Positions 1 to 7,311 of a DNA stretch of 18,813 bases are shown here, in pieces (the stretch's first letter is position 1; every line of letters starts with the position of its first letter). The translations under genes and the position numbers were made by a program. The notes beneath the pieces were generated by a model that saw only the letters and a program-made list of their open reading frames with translations, did no database searches and was not told the DNA's origin. The stretch is taken from assembly GCA_937888615.1 (NCBI GenBank), contig CALABZ010000323.1, positions 1 to 18,813 on the forward strand. Reading direction: 5' to 3'. The stretch comes from an uncultured Lentisphaeria bacterium (GTDB lineage: Bacteria > Verrucomicrobiota > Lentisphaeria > Victivallales > Victivallaceae).

Positions 1-64
1 TTTGGAAAATATCATAGCATGTTTTTATTAAATTTCAAGTGCAACTAAACACTAGGAGAGAACA

Positions 65-844
65 ATGAAAATACAATGCCCGTCATGCGGAATGAAATAT
101 GATGTGGATGACAATTCCGCCGGCCGCAAAGCGCAATGCTGCCGATGCGGAGAGCGGTTTGTATTGCCATTGCTCGATTCAACGTCGGAAGAAAAATTAA
201 GCAATCCGGAAATTAAGCATCCGCCAATCAGCATCCCAGGCATTTTTTTAATGATCGTTGGTGGAATTATTGATATTTCAGGTATTTTTATTTTATTTAC
301 CGATCTAAAAAAAGCGGCGATACCTGCTTTATTCCTTTTTATAATGGGAACAATAATCGTTGGAGTTGGATATCTGCTGATTGTCATTCGCGACAAATAT
401 TATCCGAACTGGTATAATACTGAAAATCATAAACCAAAATCCTTCGGGGAATTAATGTCATCCGCTATTGGAACAGTTATTGTTTTTACCGTCATTATTT
501 ATTTTGGGTGGAGCGAATGTTCTCCAAGCAATAAAAATAATGATTTGCTTGATCAGGTCAGGCAGGAAGAATTTGTAAAAGATTCCGTAATGGCGCGAAT
601 CATGGCGGAAGAATTTGTGAAGCAAGAGCTGAAAACACCGTCCGTTGCCAAATTCCAGCGTAATCCATATCCGGAAAATGCCGGTGGCGTAAATTATATG
701 GGAAATGATACATACGAGATAAGTTCATACGTTGATTCACAGAATTCCTTTGGCGCCATGCTCCGAACAAAATACAGCATCCGAGTTAAATACAACAGCA
801 ACCATGATACATGGAGCCAAATCGGAAGCATTGTATATTATTAA
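65..844 (+). CDS. Zinc-ribbon membrane protein of unknown function
   Basis: The function is not recognised. The 259-residue protein opens with a small zinc ribbon of the MJ0042 type, with cysteine pairs C5/C8 and C25/C28. Three hydrophobic segments follow at about residues 56-79, 85-108 and 133-150. The C-terminal part (about 165-259) is soluble and polar. It begins with a helical stretch (MARIMAEEFVKQELK) and ends in a beta-rich segment, as seen in some lineage-specific hypothetical proteins. I infer an integral inner-membrane protein with a cytosolic zinc ribbon. The start is set by AGGAGA at 54-59, five bases before the ATG. The gene is clearly richer in A+T than galE and the ribosomal genes and stands alone, with a promoter for the next gene directly behind it. 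This could mean later acquisition or only relaxed codon use. The reading frame is convincing but the role is unknown. Confidence 0.85.
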   Translation: MKIQCPSCGMKYDVDDNSAGRKAQCCRCGERFVLPLLDSTSEEKLSNPEIKHPPISIPGIFLMIVGGIIDISGIFILFTDLKKAAIPALFLFIMGTIIVGVGYLLIVIRDKYYPNWYNTENHKPKSFGELMSSAIGTVIVFTVIIYFGWSECSPSNKNNDLLDQVRQEEFVKDSVMARIMAEEFVKQELKTPSVAKFQRNPYPENAGGVNYMGNDTYEISSYVDSQNSFGAMLRTKYSIRVKYNSNHDTWSQIGSIVYY

Positions 845-852
845 TAAAAAAA

Positions 853-883
853 TTGACAAATTTATTTCAGCTATATATATAAT
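853..883 (+). promoter_or_regulatory. Sigma70-type promoter for galE
   Basis: A perfect -35 hexamer TTGACA (853-858) is followed by TATAAT at 878-883 (19-bp spacer) or TATATA at 876-881 (17-bp spacer). An A-run just before the -35 could act as an UP-like element. The site lies in the AT-rich gap between the zinc-ribbon gene and galE, about 100 bp before the galE start, and probably drives galE and the two genes after it. Confidence 0.65.
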
Positions 884-983
884 ACGTCCACTTCTTTGCT
901 TTTTATTTGATATTACCGTTGGCTTGCGATATATTACCGGCTCAGAAGAAGAATAAATCATTCGCCATCAAAGGAGCGCATCA

Positions 984-1958
984 ATGAAAGTTTTGGTTTG
1001 CGGCGGCGCCGGATACATCGGCAGTGCCTGTACAGAATACCTGCTGGACCACGGCCATGAAACCGTGGTATTCGATTCTCTGGTCACCGGGCACGAGGAT
1101 GCAATTGATCCGCGCGTAACGGCGTTCGTCAAGGGGGATCTGGCGGACCGCGACTTGATCACGAAAACCACCATCGACGGCCAATTCGACGCCATCATGC
1201 ACTTTGCCGCTTTTTCACTGGTCGGCGAATCGATGAAAGATCCGGGCAAATATTTTCGCAACAACCTGGCCAACGGCATCAACCTGGCCGATGCCGCTGT
1301 GGCTGGAAACGTCAAAACCATCGTATTCTCCAGTACCGCCGCCACATTCGGCGAACCCGACGAAATCCCGATCCGCGAAACCACCACCCAGGCCCCGATC
1401 AATCCTTACGGCGAATCCAAGCTCTGTTTCGAAAAGGTTCTGCGCTGGTATCATCAGATTCACGGCGTCAAATACGCCGCGCTCCGTTATTTCAACGCTT
1501 CCGGCGCCACCGCCAATTTCGGTGAAGACCACAAGCCGGAAACCCACCTGATCCCGCTGATCCTGCAGGTCGCGCAGGGAAAACGCGAAAAAATCATGAT
1601 TTACGGCGACGACTACGATACGCCGGACGGCACTTGTATTCGTGACTATATTCATATCCTTGACCTTGCCCAGGCCCACATGCTGGCGCTCACCGCTCCG
1701 CGCGCGGGCCATTACAACCTCGGCACCGGCAACGGACTCAGCGTCCGCGAGATTATCGAATCCGCCCGCAAAGTCACCGGCCACCCGATCCCCGCCGAAG
1801 TCGCTCCCCGCCGTGCCGGCGACCCCCCGCGCCTGATCGCCTGTTCCGACCTGGCAAAAAAAGAACTCGGCTGGAAGCCGCAATTCGAAAATGCCGATGC
1901 CATCATCGAATCCGTCTGGAAATGGATGCGGAAATATCCCGACGGATACAGCAAATAA
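984..1958 (+). CDS. galE: UDP-glucose 4-epimerase
   Basis: Interconverts UDP-glucose and UDP-galactose in the cytosol, feeding galactose use and surface-polysaccharide synthesis. The 324-residue protein is a full-length extended short-chain dehydrogenase. It has the NAD-binding glycine motif GGAGYIG at residues 7-13, the catalytic serine region SSTAAT at 116-121, and the YxxxK pair Y142/K146. The segment ALRYFNASGA and the later GDDYDTPDGTCIRDYIH are typical of GalE rather than of related dehydratases. The start follows AAGGAG at 971-976. It heads a likely three-gene operon: the next start is 13 bp after its stop. GalE-like enzymes may also accept N-acetylated sugars, so exact substrate range cannot be fixed from sequence alone. 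Confidence 0.95.
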   Translation: MKVLVCGGAGYIGSACTEYLLDHGHETVVFDSLVTGHEDAIDPRVTAFVKGDLADRDLITKTTIDGQFDAIMHFAAFSLVGESMKDPGKYFRNNLANGINLADAAVAGNVKTIVFSSTAATFGEPDEIPIRETTTQAPINPYGESKLCFEKVLRWYHQIHGVKYAALRYFNASGATANFGEDHKPETHLIPLILQVAQGKREKIMIYGDDYDTPDGTCIRDYIHILDLAQAHMLALTAPRAGHYNLGTGNGLSVREIIESARKVTGHPIPAEVAPRRAGDPPRLIACSDLAKKELGWKPQFENADAIIESVWKWMRKYPDGYSK

Positions 1959-1971
1959 ACGGAGAACCGCC

Positions 1972-2514
1972 ATGAAAAACACCGTTATTCTGTTTCTGTT
2001 GACTCTCATTCTATCGCCATTATGCGCGCAGGAAGAACTTTCCGCCGAAAAGCTCAAGGTTGCTGGAGAAATCATTGAACTCAACGGAACCATCCAGAAT
2101 CTCAAACGTGCCGTCAACGCCCACGCCCAGCGTTGCGAAGTTCTGATGGGAAAGTACCTCTCCCGCGCCAAGGACCAGAACGCCGCCGAAAAAGTGAAGA
2201 CCGAATTGCGCAAGGCTATTGACAGCGAAATGAATACGGCAAAGATTCAAGAGGAAATCGCCAAGGTCTACGCGGGCCGTTTTTCACTTGAGGAATTGAA
2301 AGCCATCGCCGCTTTTTATCATTCCCCGGCGGGGCAGAAAATGCTGCTGCTCAATCCCGACCTGACCCTCCAGATCAACGAACTGCTGCGAAACCACAGC
2401 AAAACCGTCGATAAAAAAGCGGTGGAGATCCTGAAACGAAAAGTTCCGACGCAGGTGCCTACTGAAGCCCATTTCATGCCGATCGGCAAAATTCCAGCCC
2501 AATCGAGCAAGTGA
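1972..2514 (+). CDS. Secreted DUF2059 family protein
   Basis: A 180-residue exported protein. The N-terminus MKNTVILFLLTLILSPLCA is a signal peptide, probably cut after CA at about residue 19. The residues before the cysteine (S-P-L) do not make a good lipobox, so I favour a soluble periplasmic product. The C-terminal half carries the DUF2059 signature around FSLEELKAIAAFYHSPAGQKM, at roughly residues 104-124. The family is mostly helical and of unknown biochemical role. The frame stays open upstream into galE, but the ATG at 1972 is preferred: GGAG at 1961-1964 precedes it, and only this start places the signal peptide at the N-terminus. It lies 13 bp after galE and 6 bp before the exonuclease gene, so co-transcription is likely. 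Confidence 0.85.
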   Translation: MKNTVILFLLTLILSPLCAQEELSAEKLKVAGEIIELNGTIQNLKRAVNAHAQRCEVLMGKYLSRAKDQNAAEKVKTELRKAIDSEMNTAKIQEEIAKVYAGRFSLEELKAIAAFYHSPAGQKMLLLNPDLTLQINELLRNHSKTVDKKAVEILKRKVPTQVPTEAHFMPIGKIPAQSSK

Positions 2515-2520
2515 CGCCTT

Positions 2521-3081
2521 ATGGAATGGTACGAATACGGTCCTTTTACAGTATTTGATGTGGAAACCACCGGAATGCATCCGGTCCGGCACCGGATCGT
2601 GGAGCTGGCCGCCGCCCGCATCGACTGTGACGGCTCCATCACCCGGTTCCAAACCCTGATCAATCCGCGCTGCACCATTCCTTCCGGCGTCATCGCCATC
2701 CACCATATCACCGACGAAATGGTGATGGATGCGCCAGTGTTCCACGAGATTTCCCCGCAGTTCATGGACATGGCCCGCGGCAGTACCCTGGTGGCGCACA
2801 ACGCCCGTTTCGATTTAAGTTTCCTGCAGGAGAGCCTGGCACGTTGCGGACAGGAGCCCTGGAAAGGCAAAACCATGGACCTGCTGCGGCTGATCCGCAA
2901 TACTCATAAAGGGCTGCCGAGTTACAGTCTTCAGAACCTCCGCCGCATTTTTCAATTGCAGGATACGTTTGAAAATATGGCCGCACACCGTGCCGCCGCC
3001 GATGTGGAATGGGAATTACAGGTGTTGGAAATCGCTTTCAGAGCCATGATGCAGGAGGCGGATTCTGCACAACTTCTTTAG
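2521..3081 (+). CDS. DnaQ-like 3'-5' exonuclease (DEDDh family)
   Basis: Predicted to remove nucleotides from 3' ends of DNA or RNA with two metal ions. All exonuclease motifs are present in the 186-residue protein: Exo I FDVETTG with D13 and E15, Exo II NARFD with D98, and Exo III HRAAAD with H156 and D161. The protein consists of the exonuclease domain alone, without polymerase, helicase or UvrC-like parts. It could be a stand-alone proofreading subunit (epsilon-like), an RNase T-like enzyme or a general repair exonuclease; I cannot choose between them, so no symbol is given. The start is six bases after the DUF2059 stop. No strong ribosome-binding site is visible, which suggests translational coupling. 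The gene ends just before an A-tract/T-tract region that precedes a new promoter. Confidence 0.92.
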   Translation: MEWYEYGPFTVFDVETTGMHPVRHRIVELAAARIDCDGSITRFQTLINPRCTIPSGVIAIHHITDEMVMDAPVFHEISPQFMDMARGSTLVAHNARFDLSFLQESLARCGQEPWKGKTMDLLRLIRNTHKGLPSYSLQNLRRIFQLQDTFENMAAHRAAADVEWELQVLEIAFRAMMQEADSAQLL

Positions 3082-3129
3082 AAAAAAAGTTTTTTTCGAC
3101 AAAAAGATAGTTTTTTGCGTTTTTTTTTT
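3082..3129. other. A-tract/T-tract intergenic element
   Basis: Directly after the exonuclease stop comes A7-G-T7 (3082-3096), a 15-bp perfect inverted repeat apart from its central base. It is followed by T6 (3111-3116) and T10 (3120-3129). The last T-run merges into the -35 hexamer of the next promoter. The pattern may be bent UP-element DNA, or a weak terminator for the galE operon. The stem has no internal G-C pairs, so termination is less likely. Confidence 0.45.
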
Positions 3130-3155
3130 GACAAACCGGCTTTCTTAGCTATATT
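3128..3155 (+). promoter_or_regulatory. Sigma70-type promoter for the FHA gene
   Basis: TTGACA at 3128-3133 and TATATT at 3150-3155 are separated by 16 bp. A long T-tract abuts the -35. The first plausible start codon is about 50 bp downstream. This is one of the clearest promoters in the window. Confidence 0.6.
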
Positions 3156-3208
3156 TTAATGTAATTAAAGAAATTAGATAAATCATAATATAATTGGTTG
3201 AGTGTTTT

Positions 3209-3745
3209 ATGGCTAATCCAAAACTGATTGTTCTCTCAGAGAAATTGCGCGGGAAGTCCTTTGAACTCACTGACGATATTCACACTGCAGGACGCTCAAG
3301 TGCACAGAATATATGCATCAAAGACTCTACCTTGAGTTCTCATCACTGCGATTTCATCAGGACGGAAGACGGCAACTACCTGCTGAAGGACAACAACAGT
3401 ACCAATGGAACCAGAATTAATAACGTTCCGATCAACGAACAACTGCTCAAAAGCAGCGATATCATCCAGTTGGGCGGTGTCGAAATCCTGTATGACTTCG
3501 ATGATGGAACGTCGACCGCCTCGCTCACCCGCACCAAAACCGGCATTGATCTGGACAGTACCGACATCGCCATGAAAACAGTTGTCACCAAGATGGACAA
3601 TCTTTCCCCGTTCGCCCAGGAAGAACGCAAGAAGGGGATCATGAGCCAAAAAATCGTCATCGCCGTAATGGGACTGCTCGCATTGTGCATCGTGACACTG
3701 CTGGTTGTCGTTCTCGTCCTCATCATCAGAGCCAATTCACAGTAA
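3209..3745 (+). CDS. FHA-domain protein with C-terminal membrane anchor
   Basis: A 178-residue protein with a forkhead-associated domain, which reads phosphothreonine on partner proteins, at about residues 4-98. Family landmarks are GR at 28-29, the SSHH segment at 43-46 and NNSTNGT at 62-68. A Thr/Ser-rich linker (about 100-128) leads to one hydrophobic helix at 149-173 with only a few residues after it. It is therefore predicted to be tail-anchored, with the FHA domain in the cytosol. No kinase or phosphatase is nearby, so its signalling partner is unknown. The ATG at 3209 is preferred over an in-frame TTG at 3194, because the FHA fold begins directly after it; neither start has a strong ribosome-binding site. 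ftsH begins 90 bp downstream on the same strand. Confidence 0.88.
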   Translation: MANPKLIVLSEKLRGKSFELTDDIHTAGRSSAQNICIKDSTLSSHHCDFIRTEDGNYLLKDNNSTNGTRINNVPINEQLLKSSDIIQLGGVEILYDFDDGTSTASLTRTKTGIDLDSTDIAMKTVVTKMDNLSPFAQEERKKGIMSQKIVIAVMGLLALCIVTLLVVVLVLIIRANSQ

Positions 3746-3835
3746 GTAGTTTTCAGAACCTTAATAATACAATATACATGCGGCAGGATTTTCCGGTGGG
3801 ATCTTTTTGCCCTTAAATCATTCTCAGGATCATAC

Positions 3836-5890
3836 ATGGACAAAGACAAAAAAAATACACCGCCTGAACCGAAAAATCAGAAGCCGGATCTCCCCCCGCT
3901 GCCGCCCGGTCCCAATCCCGGCCGCCGCCTTCCTGTTTCGCTTTTTTTCTGGCTCAGTCTGATCGTACTGGTCGGACTGCTGCTGGTATTCAAAGGCGAT
4001 TCCGCCACCCTTGGTCAGAAACGGAATATCTCCCAGACCGAATTTGAAAATGATCTGCGCAACGGATTGATCATATCCGCCAAAAGCCGCGCCGAATCCG
4101 ATCGAATATTGAATATTGAAGGCGAGCGCTATGTCAACCGGAGCGTCGCCGAGGCCGCCAAAGCCGAGAACGGCAAACAGCTCGCCGCCGGCGAACGCAT
4201 TCCCTACAAAACCCGGGTCATCTATTCAGAACGGCTGGAAAACCTGATGAGTCAGGCCAATATCAAGCGCGATGTCGAAACACGCGACAACTGGTGGAGC
4301 ATGTTCCTGACCGTCATCCCCATATTGCTGATCATCGGCCTTTTCTATTTTCTCTTTTCGCGACAGCTTAAAATGGCCGGTCGCGGCGCCATGCAATTCG
4401 GCAAAAGCCGGGCCCGCATGATTATGCCGAACGAATTGAAAATTACTTTCGACGATATTGCCGGAGTCGATGAAGCCCGCGAGGAAATCAGCGAACTCAT
4501 CTCATTCCTGAAAGATCCGTTGAAATTCAAAATGATCGGCGGCAAAATCCCGAAAGGATGCTTGCTGATGGGCCCCCCCGGAACCGGTAAGACTCTGTTG
4601 GCAAAAGCTGTGGCCGCCGAAGCCAATGTGCCGTTTTTCTCGATCAGCGGTTCGGACTTTGTCGAAATGTTCGTCGGGGTCGGCGCCAGCCGCGTCCGCG
4701 ACATGTTCGAACAGGCCCGCAAGCACATGCCCAGTCTGATCTTCATCGACGAAATCGACGCCGTCGGACGCTCCCGGTTCTCCGGACTCGGCGGCGGCCA
4801 CGACGAACGCGAACAGACCCTTAACGCCATGCTGGTCGAAATGGACGGGCTTGAAACCCAGGCCGGCGTCATTGTCATCGCCGCCACCAACCGCCCGGAC
4901 GTTCTCGACCCCGCGCTGCTGCGGCCCGGTCGCTTTGACCGCCAGATCGTCCTTGACCTTCCCGATATCAAAGGACGCCGCCAGGTTCTCGACGTCCATG
5001 TAAAAAATATCCGGATCGCCGATGATGTTGATCTGGACCTGATTGCCAAGACCACCCCGGGCTTTTCCGGCGCCGACCTCGCTAATCTCTGCAATGAAGC
5101 CGCGCTCCTTGCGGCTCGCTCCGACCGCGAAACAGCCAATCAGTCCGATATGGAAGAAGCTCGCGACAAGGTCCGTTGGGGACGTGAACGCCGCAGCCGC
5201 ACCATCAGCGAACGCGAACGCCGCCTGACCGCTTATCATGAAGCCGGTCATACCCTGGCCGCAATGTTCTGCGAACATGCCACCCCCGTTCATAAAGTCA
5301 CGATTATCCCGCGCGGACGCGCCTATCTCGGCGCCACCATGACCATACCGCTTGAGGATTCCTATACCCAGAGCCGCAACGAACTGCTCGACGAACTGGT
5401 CGTCATGATGGGCGGACGCGTCGCCGAGGAACTGGTGTTCAAGGACATCACCAGCGGCGCGGCAGGGGATATCGAACATGCCTCGCGCGTGGCCCGTTTG
5501 ATGGTTTGCGCATTCGGCATGAACGAGGAAATCGGCCCGATCCGTTACGGCGACCTGACACATCCCGTTTATGTGCGCGCCGACCAGAGTCAAGGAGAGA
5601 CCTATAGCCAGGAAACAGCGGCCAGAATTGATGTCCAGGTCCAGAAGATCATCGGCGATGCCCTGACCCGTGCCCGTAAGCTCCTGAATGATCATATCGC
5701 TGATCTTGAAAAAGTGGCCAGGGAACTGCTGGAAAAAGAATCCCTTACCGGCAACGAGGTTCGCGCCCTGCTCGGCCTGCCGTCCACGGAAAGCGCCAAG
5801 GAAGCTCCGGCCGAGAAGAAAGATATCATGCCCACCGACGGTCCGCCGGACGTGGTCATCGCCCCGGATACGCTGAAACCGGAAGCGTAA
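3836..5890 (+). CDS. ftsH: ATP-dependent zinc metalloprotease FtsH
   Basis: Membrane-bound AAA+ protease that extracts and degrades misfolded membrane proteins and selected soluble regulators. Layout of the 684 residues: a proline-rich cytosolic N-terminus (1-30), first membrane helix (34-52), periplasmic domain, second helix (154-175), AAA+ module and zinc protease domain. Visible motifs are Walker A GPPGTGKT (246-253), Walker B IFIDEID with D305/E306, the second region of homology ending RPGRFDR, and the zinc site HEAGH (H468, E469, H472) with a probable third ligand D545 in GAAGDIEHA. The acidic C-terminal tail of about 50 residues is probably disordered. AGGA at 3826-3829 precedes the start. 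The proline-rich N-terminal extension is longer than in E. coli FtsH; otherwise the protein is standard and should form a hexamer. Confidence 0.98.
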   Translation: MDKDKKNTPPEPKNQKPDLPPLPPGPNPGRRLPVSLFFWLSLIVLVGLLLVFKGDSATLGQKRNISQTEFENDLRNGLIISAKSRAESDRILNIEGERYVNRSVAEAAKAENGKQLAAGERIPYKTRVIYSERLENLMSQANIKRDVETRDNWWSMFLTVIPILLIIGLFYFLFSRQLKMAGRGAMQFGKSRARMIMPNELKITFDDIAGVDEAREEISELISFLKDPLKFKMIGGKIPKGCLLMGPPGTGKTLLAKAVAAEANVPFFSISGSDFVEMFVGVGASRVRDMFEQARKHMPSLIFIDEIDAVGRSRFSGLGGGHDEREQTLNAMLVEMDGLETQAGVIVIAATNRPDVLDPALLRPGRFDRQIVLDLPDIKGRRQVLDVHVKNIRIADDVDLDLIAKTTPGFSGADLANLCNEAALLAARSDRETANQSDMEEARDKVRWGRERRSRTISERERRLTAYHEAGHTLAAMFCEHATPVHKVTIIPRGRAYLGATMTIPLEDSYTQSRNELLDELVVMMGGRVAEELVFKDITSGAAGDIEHASRVARLMVCAFGMNEEIGPIRYGDLTHPVYVRADQSQGETYSQETAARIDVQVQKIIGDALTRARKLLNDHIADLEKVARELLEKESLTGNEVRALLGLPSTESAKEAPAEKKDIMPTDGPPDVVIAPDTLKPEA

Positions 5891-5891
5891 G

Positions 5892-6197
5892 ATGGAGCGG
5901 GAAGAACTTTCGGCACTTATCAGCGAAACCCCGGACGGCATTTTTCTGCCATGCTGGATTCAGCCGAAGTCTTCCCGTGACGCTATTGCCGGGCTTCACG
6001 GCGACGCGCTCAAAATTGCCATTACCGCGCCGCCGGTGGACGGCAAAGCCAACGCCCACCTCTGCAAATTCATCGCCAAAACGGCGGGAATCCCCAAATC
6101 GTCCGTCGAACTGGCCTCCGGTCACACATCACGCCGCAAGGTTCTTCGTCTGAAAGGAATCGACAAAGAAGAGTTAAGTGCGAAGTTGATGCCATGA
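5892..6197 (+). CDS. UPF0235/DUF167 (YggU-like) family protein
   Basis: A 101-residue cytosolic protein of the small YggU/DUF167 family, whose biochemical role is not settled. The core motif is at about residues 30-85, with conserved APPVDGKAN, a helix with KFIAKTAGIPKSSVEL, and the closing SGHTSRRKVLRLKG, all at the usual family spacing. The start ATG lies one base after the ftsH stop codon, so translation is almost certainly coupled to ftsH. In other bacteria the family often neighbours yggT or pyrroline-5-carboxylate reductase genes; linkage to ftsH is different and may be particular to this lineage. No signal peptide or membrane segment is present. Confidence 0.9.
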   Translation: MEREELSALISETPDGIFLPCWIQPKSSRDAIAGLHGDALKIAITAPPVDGKANAHLCKFIAKTAGIPKSSVELASGHTSRRKVLRLKGIDKEELSAKLMP

Positions 6198-6269
6198 CCG
6201 GACCTGATGATTACGCTTTTCCCCGTGCCTGTGCGGAGTGCAAAAAATCGGAAAATACCGGATGGATTC

Positions 6270-6289
6270 AAAAAAAGTCGTTTTTTTTT
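6270..6289. other. A-tract/T-tract element in the gap before the secreted-protein gene
   Basis: Seven A (6270-6276), GTCG, then nine T (6281-6289). It closely resembles the element at 3082-3129 and the one at 18409-18428. TTGGCT (6288-6293) directly follows the T-run and could be a weak -35, but I do not see a good -10 at the right distance. The rest of the gap from 6198 to 6432 holds no open reading frame of note. Confidence 0.35.
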
Positions 6290-6332
6290 GGCTTTTTACT
6301 GTTAATTCGCTGATTCCATGCTAAATTAAATA

Positions 6333-6367
6333 CCCTGTAACTATGCACATGGCGTGCAATCGCAGGG
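6333..6367 (+). promoter_or_regulatory. Nested hairpin, possible leader element or terminator
   Basis: The outer arms CCCTG (6333-6337) and CAGGG (6363-6367) can pair around an inner stem TGCAC/GTGCA (6344-6348 with 6354-6358, loop ATGGC). A T-rich run, GTTTCATTTTT, follows from 6368. It lies 136 bp after the DUF167 stop and about 65 bp before the next start. It could be a terminator for ftsH-DUF167, an attenuator, or part of a structured leader for the secreted-protein/ribosomal transcript. The structure is drawn by eye. Confidence 0.35.
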
Positions 6368-6432
6368 GTTTCATTTTTAACATTTTAGCCTTCATGGACT
6401 TACAGCTTTAGGGGCATGGGAACGGTTTGGAT

Positions 6433-7290
6433 ATGATAAAAAATACGGTTGAAAAATTCGTTTTTTTTTCTGTCTTGAACTGGAAAAATGTGTTTAAAGT
6501 GTTTATGTTAAGTATTCTGTCCGTTTTCGGCTTTTACGCGGCCGATGGGGCGGAAGACAAATTGGAACAGCGGCCAGCGGGCTCCGGTATGACCGGCACT
6601 GTCAAAATTTTAGATGCGACGACAGGGCCGGGCAATACGTCGGGTGCCCGGAATGCTACTGTTCAAAGCGACATGCAGCAGCCCGAAGCAGAGAGGGAAG
6701 CTCTGGCTCGGGAACGAGATTTGCTGCATAAGAAGTTGATTGAAATGATAGATCGGTACCAGAAACAGAATGAGGACTACCGCCGTCTCCGGCTGAGTGT
6801 TGCCGCTACCCTTGCAAGCAGGGAAAAGCATATCGTCGGCAAAAGGGAAGAACAGCTATTGGGGACATTGGCGGAAGTATCTGAGAACGGTCGTCGGCTT
6901 GCGCAAGAGACGATTGAATTCTGTGACTATGTGGAATCGCTGGTTCGAATTTTCCCATTAGGGAAAGTGCAGAGCGCCGAGCTTGCTTTAAAGCTTGACG
7001 GCCTGCGTGACCGCGCCCGCAAGTTCTGGAACCTGACGAATCCGTCCACCGAGGAACCAAGGGTCAACAGATGCAGACTTTTGGCCGTGGAGGAGGATTT
7101 GCAAATTGTGGTGCTGCCCGTCGGTTCGGCCCATGGAGTTTTCTGTGGATTGAACTTTTTTATCGGGAAGAAAGCCAGTTTGCGGGTGATAGCGGCAAGG
7201 CCCTATCTGTCCGCGGCGGTGGTTACAGATGGAAGCATCAGGGACTTGGCCCCCGGGATGGAGGCCACGACAAGTAAAGAACCGTATTAA
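6433..7290 (+). CDS. Secreted or anchored coiled-coil protein, unknown function
   Basis: The family is not recognised. The 285-residue product has a hydrophobic segment at about 18-37 that is either a signal peptide (cleavage near AADGA) or a signal anchor. Then come a low-complexity Gly/Thr stretch (48-80), a charged coiled coil at about 85-155 rich in Glu, Arg and Leu, and a C-terminal domain at about 212-280. The last domain has alternating hydrophobic strands and the phrases VLPVGSAHGVFCGLNFF and ARPYLSAAVVTDGS. This coiled coil plus beta-rich layout loosely recalls MreC-like periplasmic proteins, but I see no real family match. The ATG at 6433 follows GGGAACGG; an in-frame TTG lies at 6427. 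The gene ends 21 bp before rplV with no visible promoter between, so it probably shares a transcript with the ribosomal genes. That is unexpected for an exported protein. Confidence 0.75.
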   Translation: MIKNTVEKFVFFSVLNWKNVFKVFMLSILSVFGFYAADGAEDKLEQRPAGSGMTGTVKILDATTGPGNTSGARNATVQSDMQQPEAEREALARERDLLHKKLIEMIDRYQKQNEDYRRLRLSVAATLASREKHIVGKREEQLLGTLAEVSENGRRLAQETIEFCDYVESLVRIFPLGKVQSAELALKLDGLRDRARKFWNLTNPSTEEPRVNRCRLLAVEEDLQIVVLPVGSAHGVFCGLNFFIGKKASLRVIAARPYLSAAVVTDGSIRDLAPGMEATTSKEPY

Positions 7291-7311
7291 TAAATGATTT
7301 AGAGAAAACTT

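Noticed and set aside
732..956. Overlapping 74-codon frames on both strands at the end of the zinc-ribbon gene
   Set aside because: They run through the galE promoter, have no ribosome-binding site and look like random peptides.
1215..2213. Open frame of 332 codons on the - strand across galE and the DUF2059 gene
   Set aside because: Antisense to two well-supported genes; the translation is low in recognisable motifs and rich in Gly/Phe/Asp, as expected for antisense of biased codons.
3082..3096. A7-G-T7 inverted repeat as an intrinsic terminator
   Set aside because: The stem would be almost all A-T with no loop; too weak to call a terminator with confidence, so it is listed as an A/T-tract element.
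4502..5941. Long open frame (479 codons) on the - strand across ftsH
   Set aside because: It mirrors the GC-rich, codon-biased ftsH gene, has no recognisable domain and no ribosome-binding site that I can see. It is a shadow frame.
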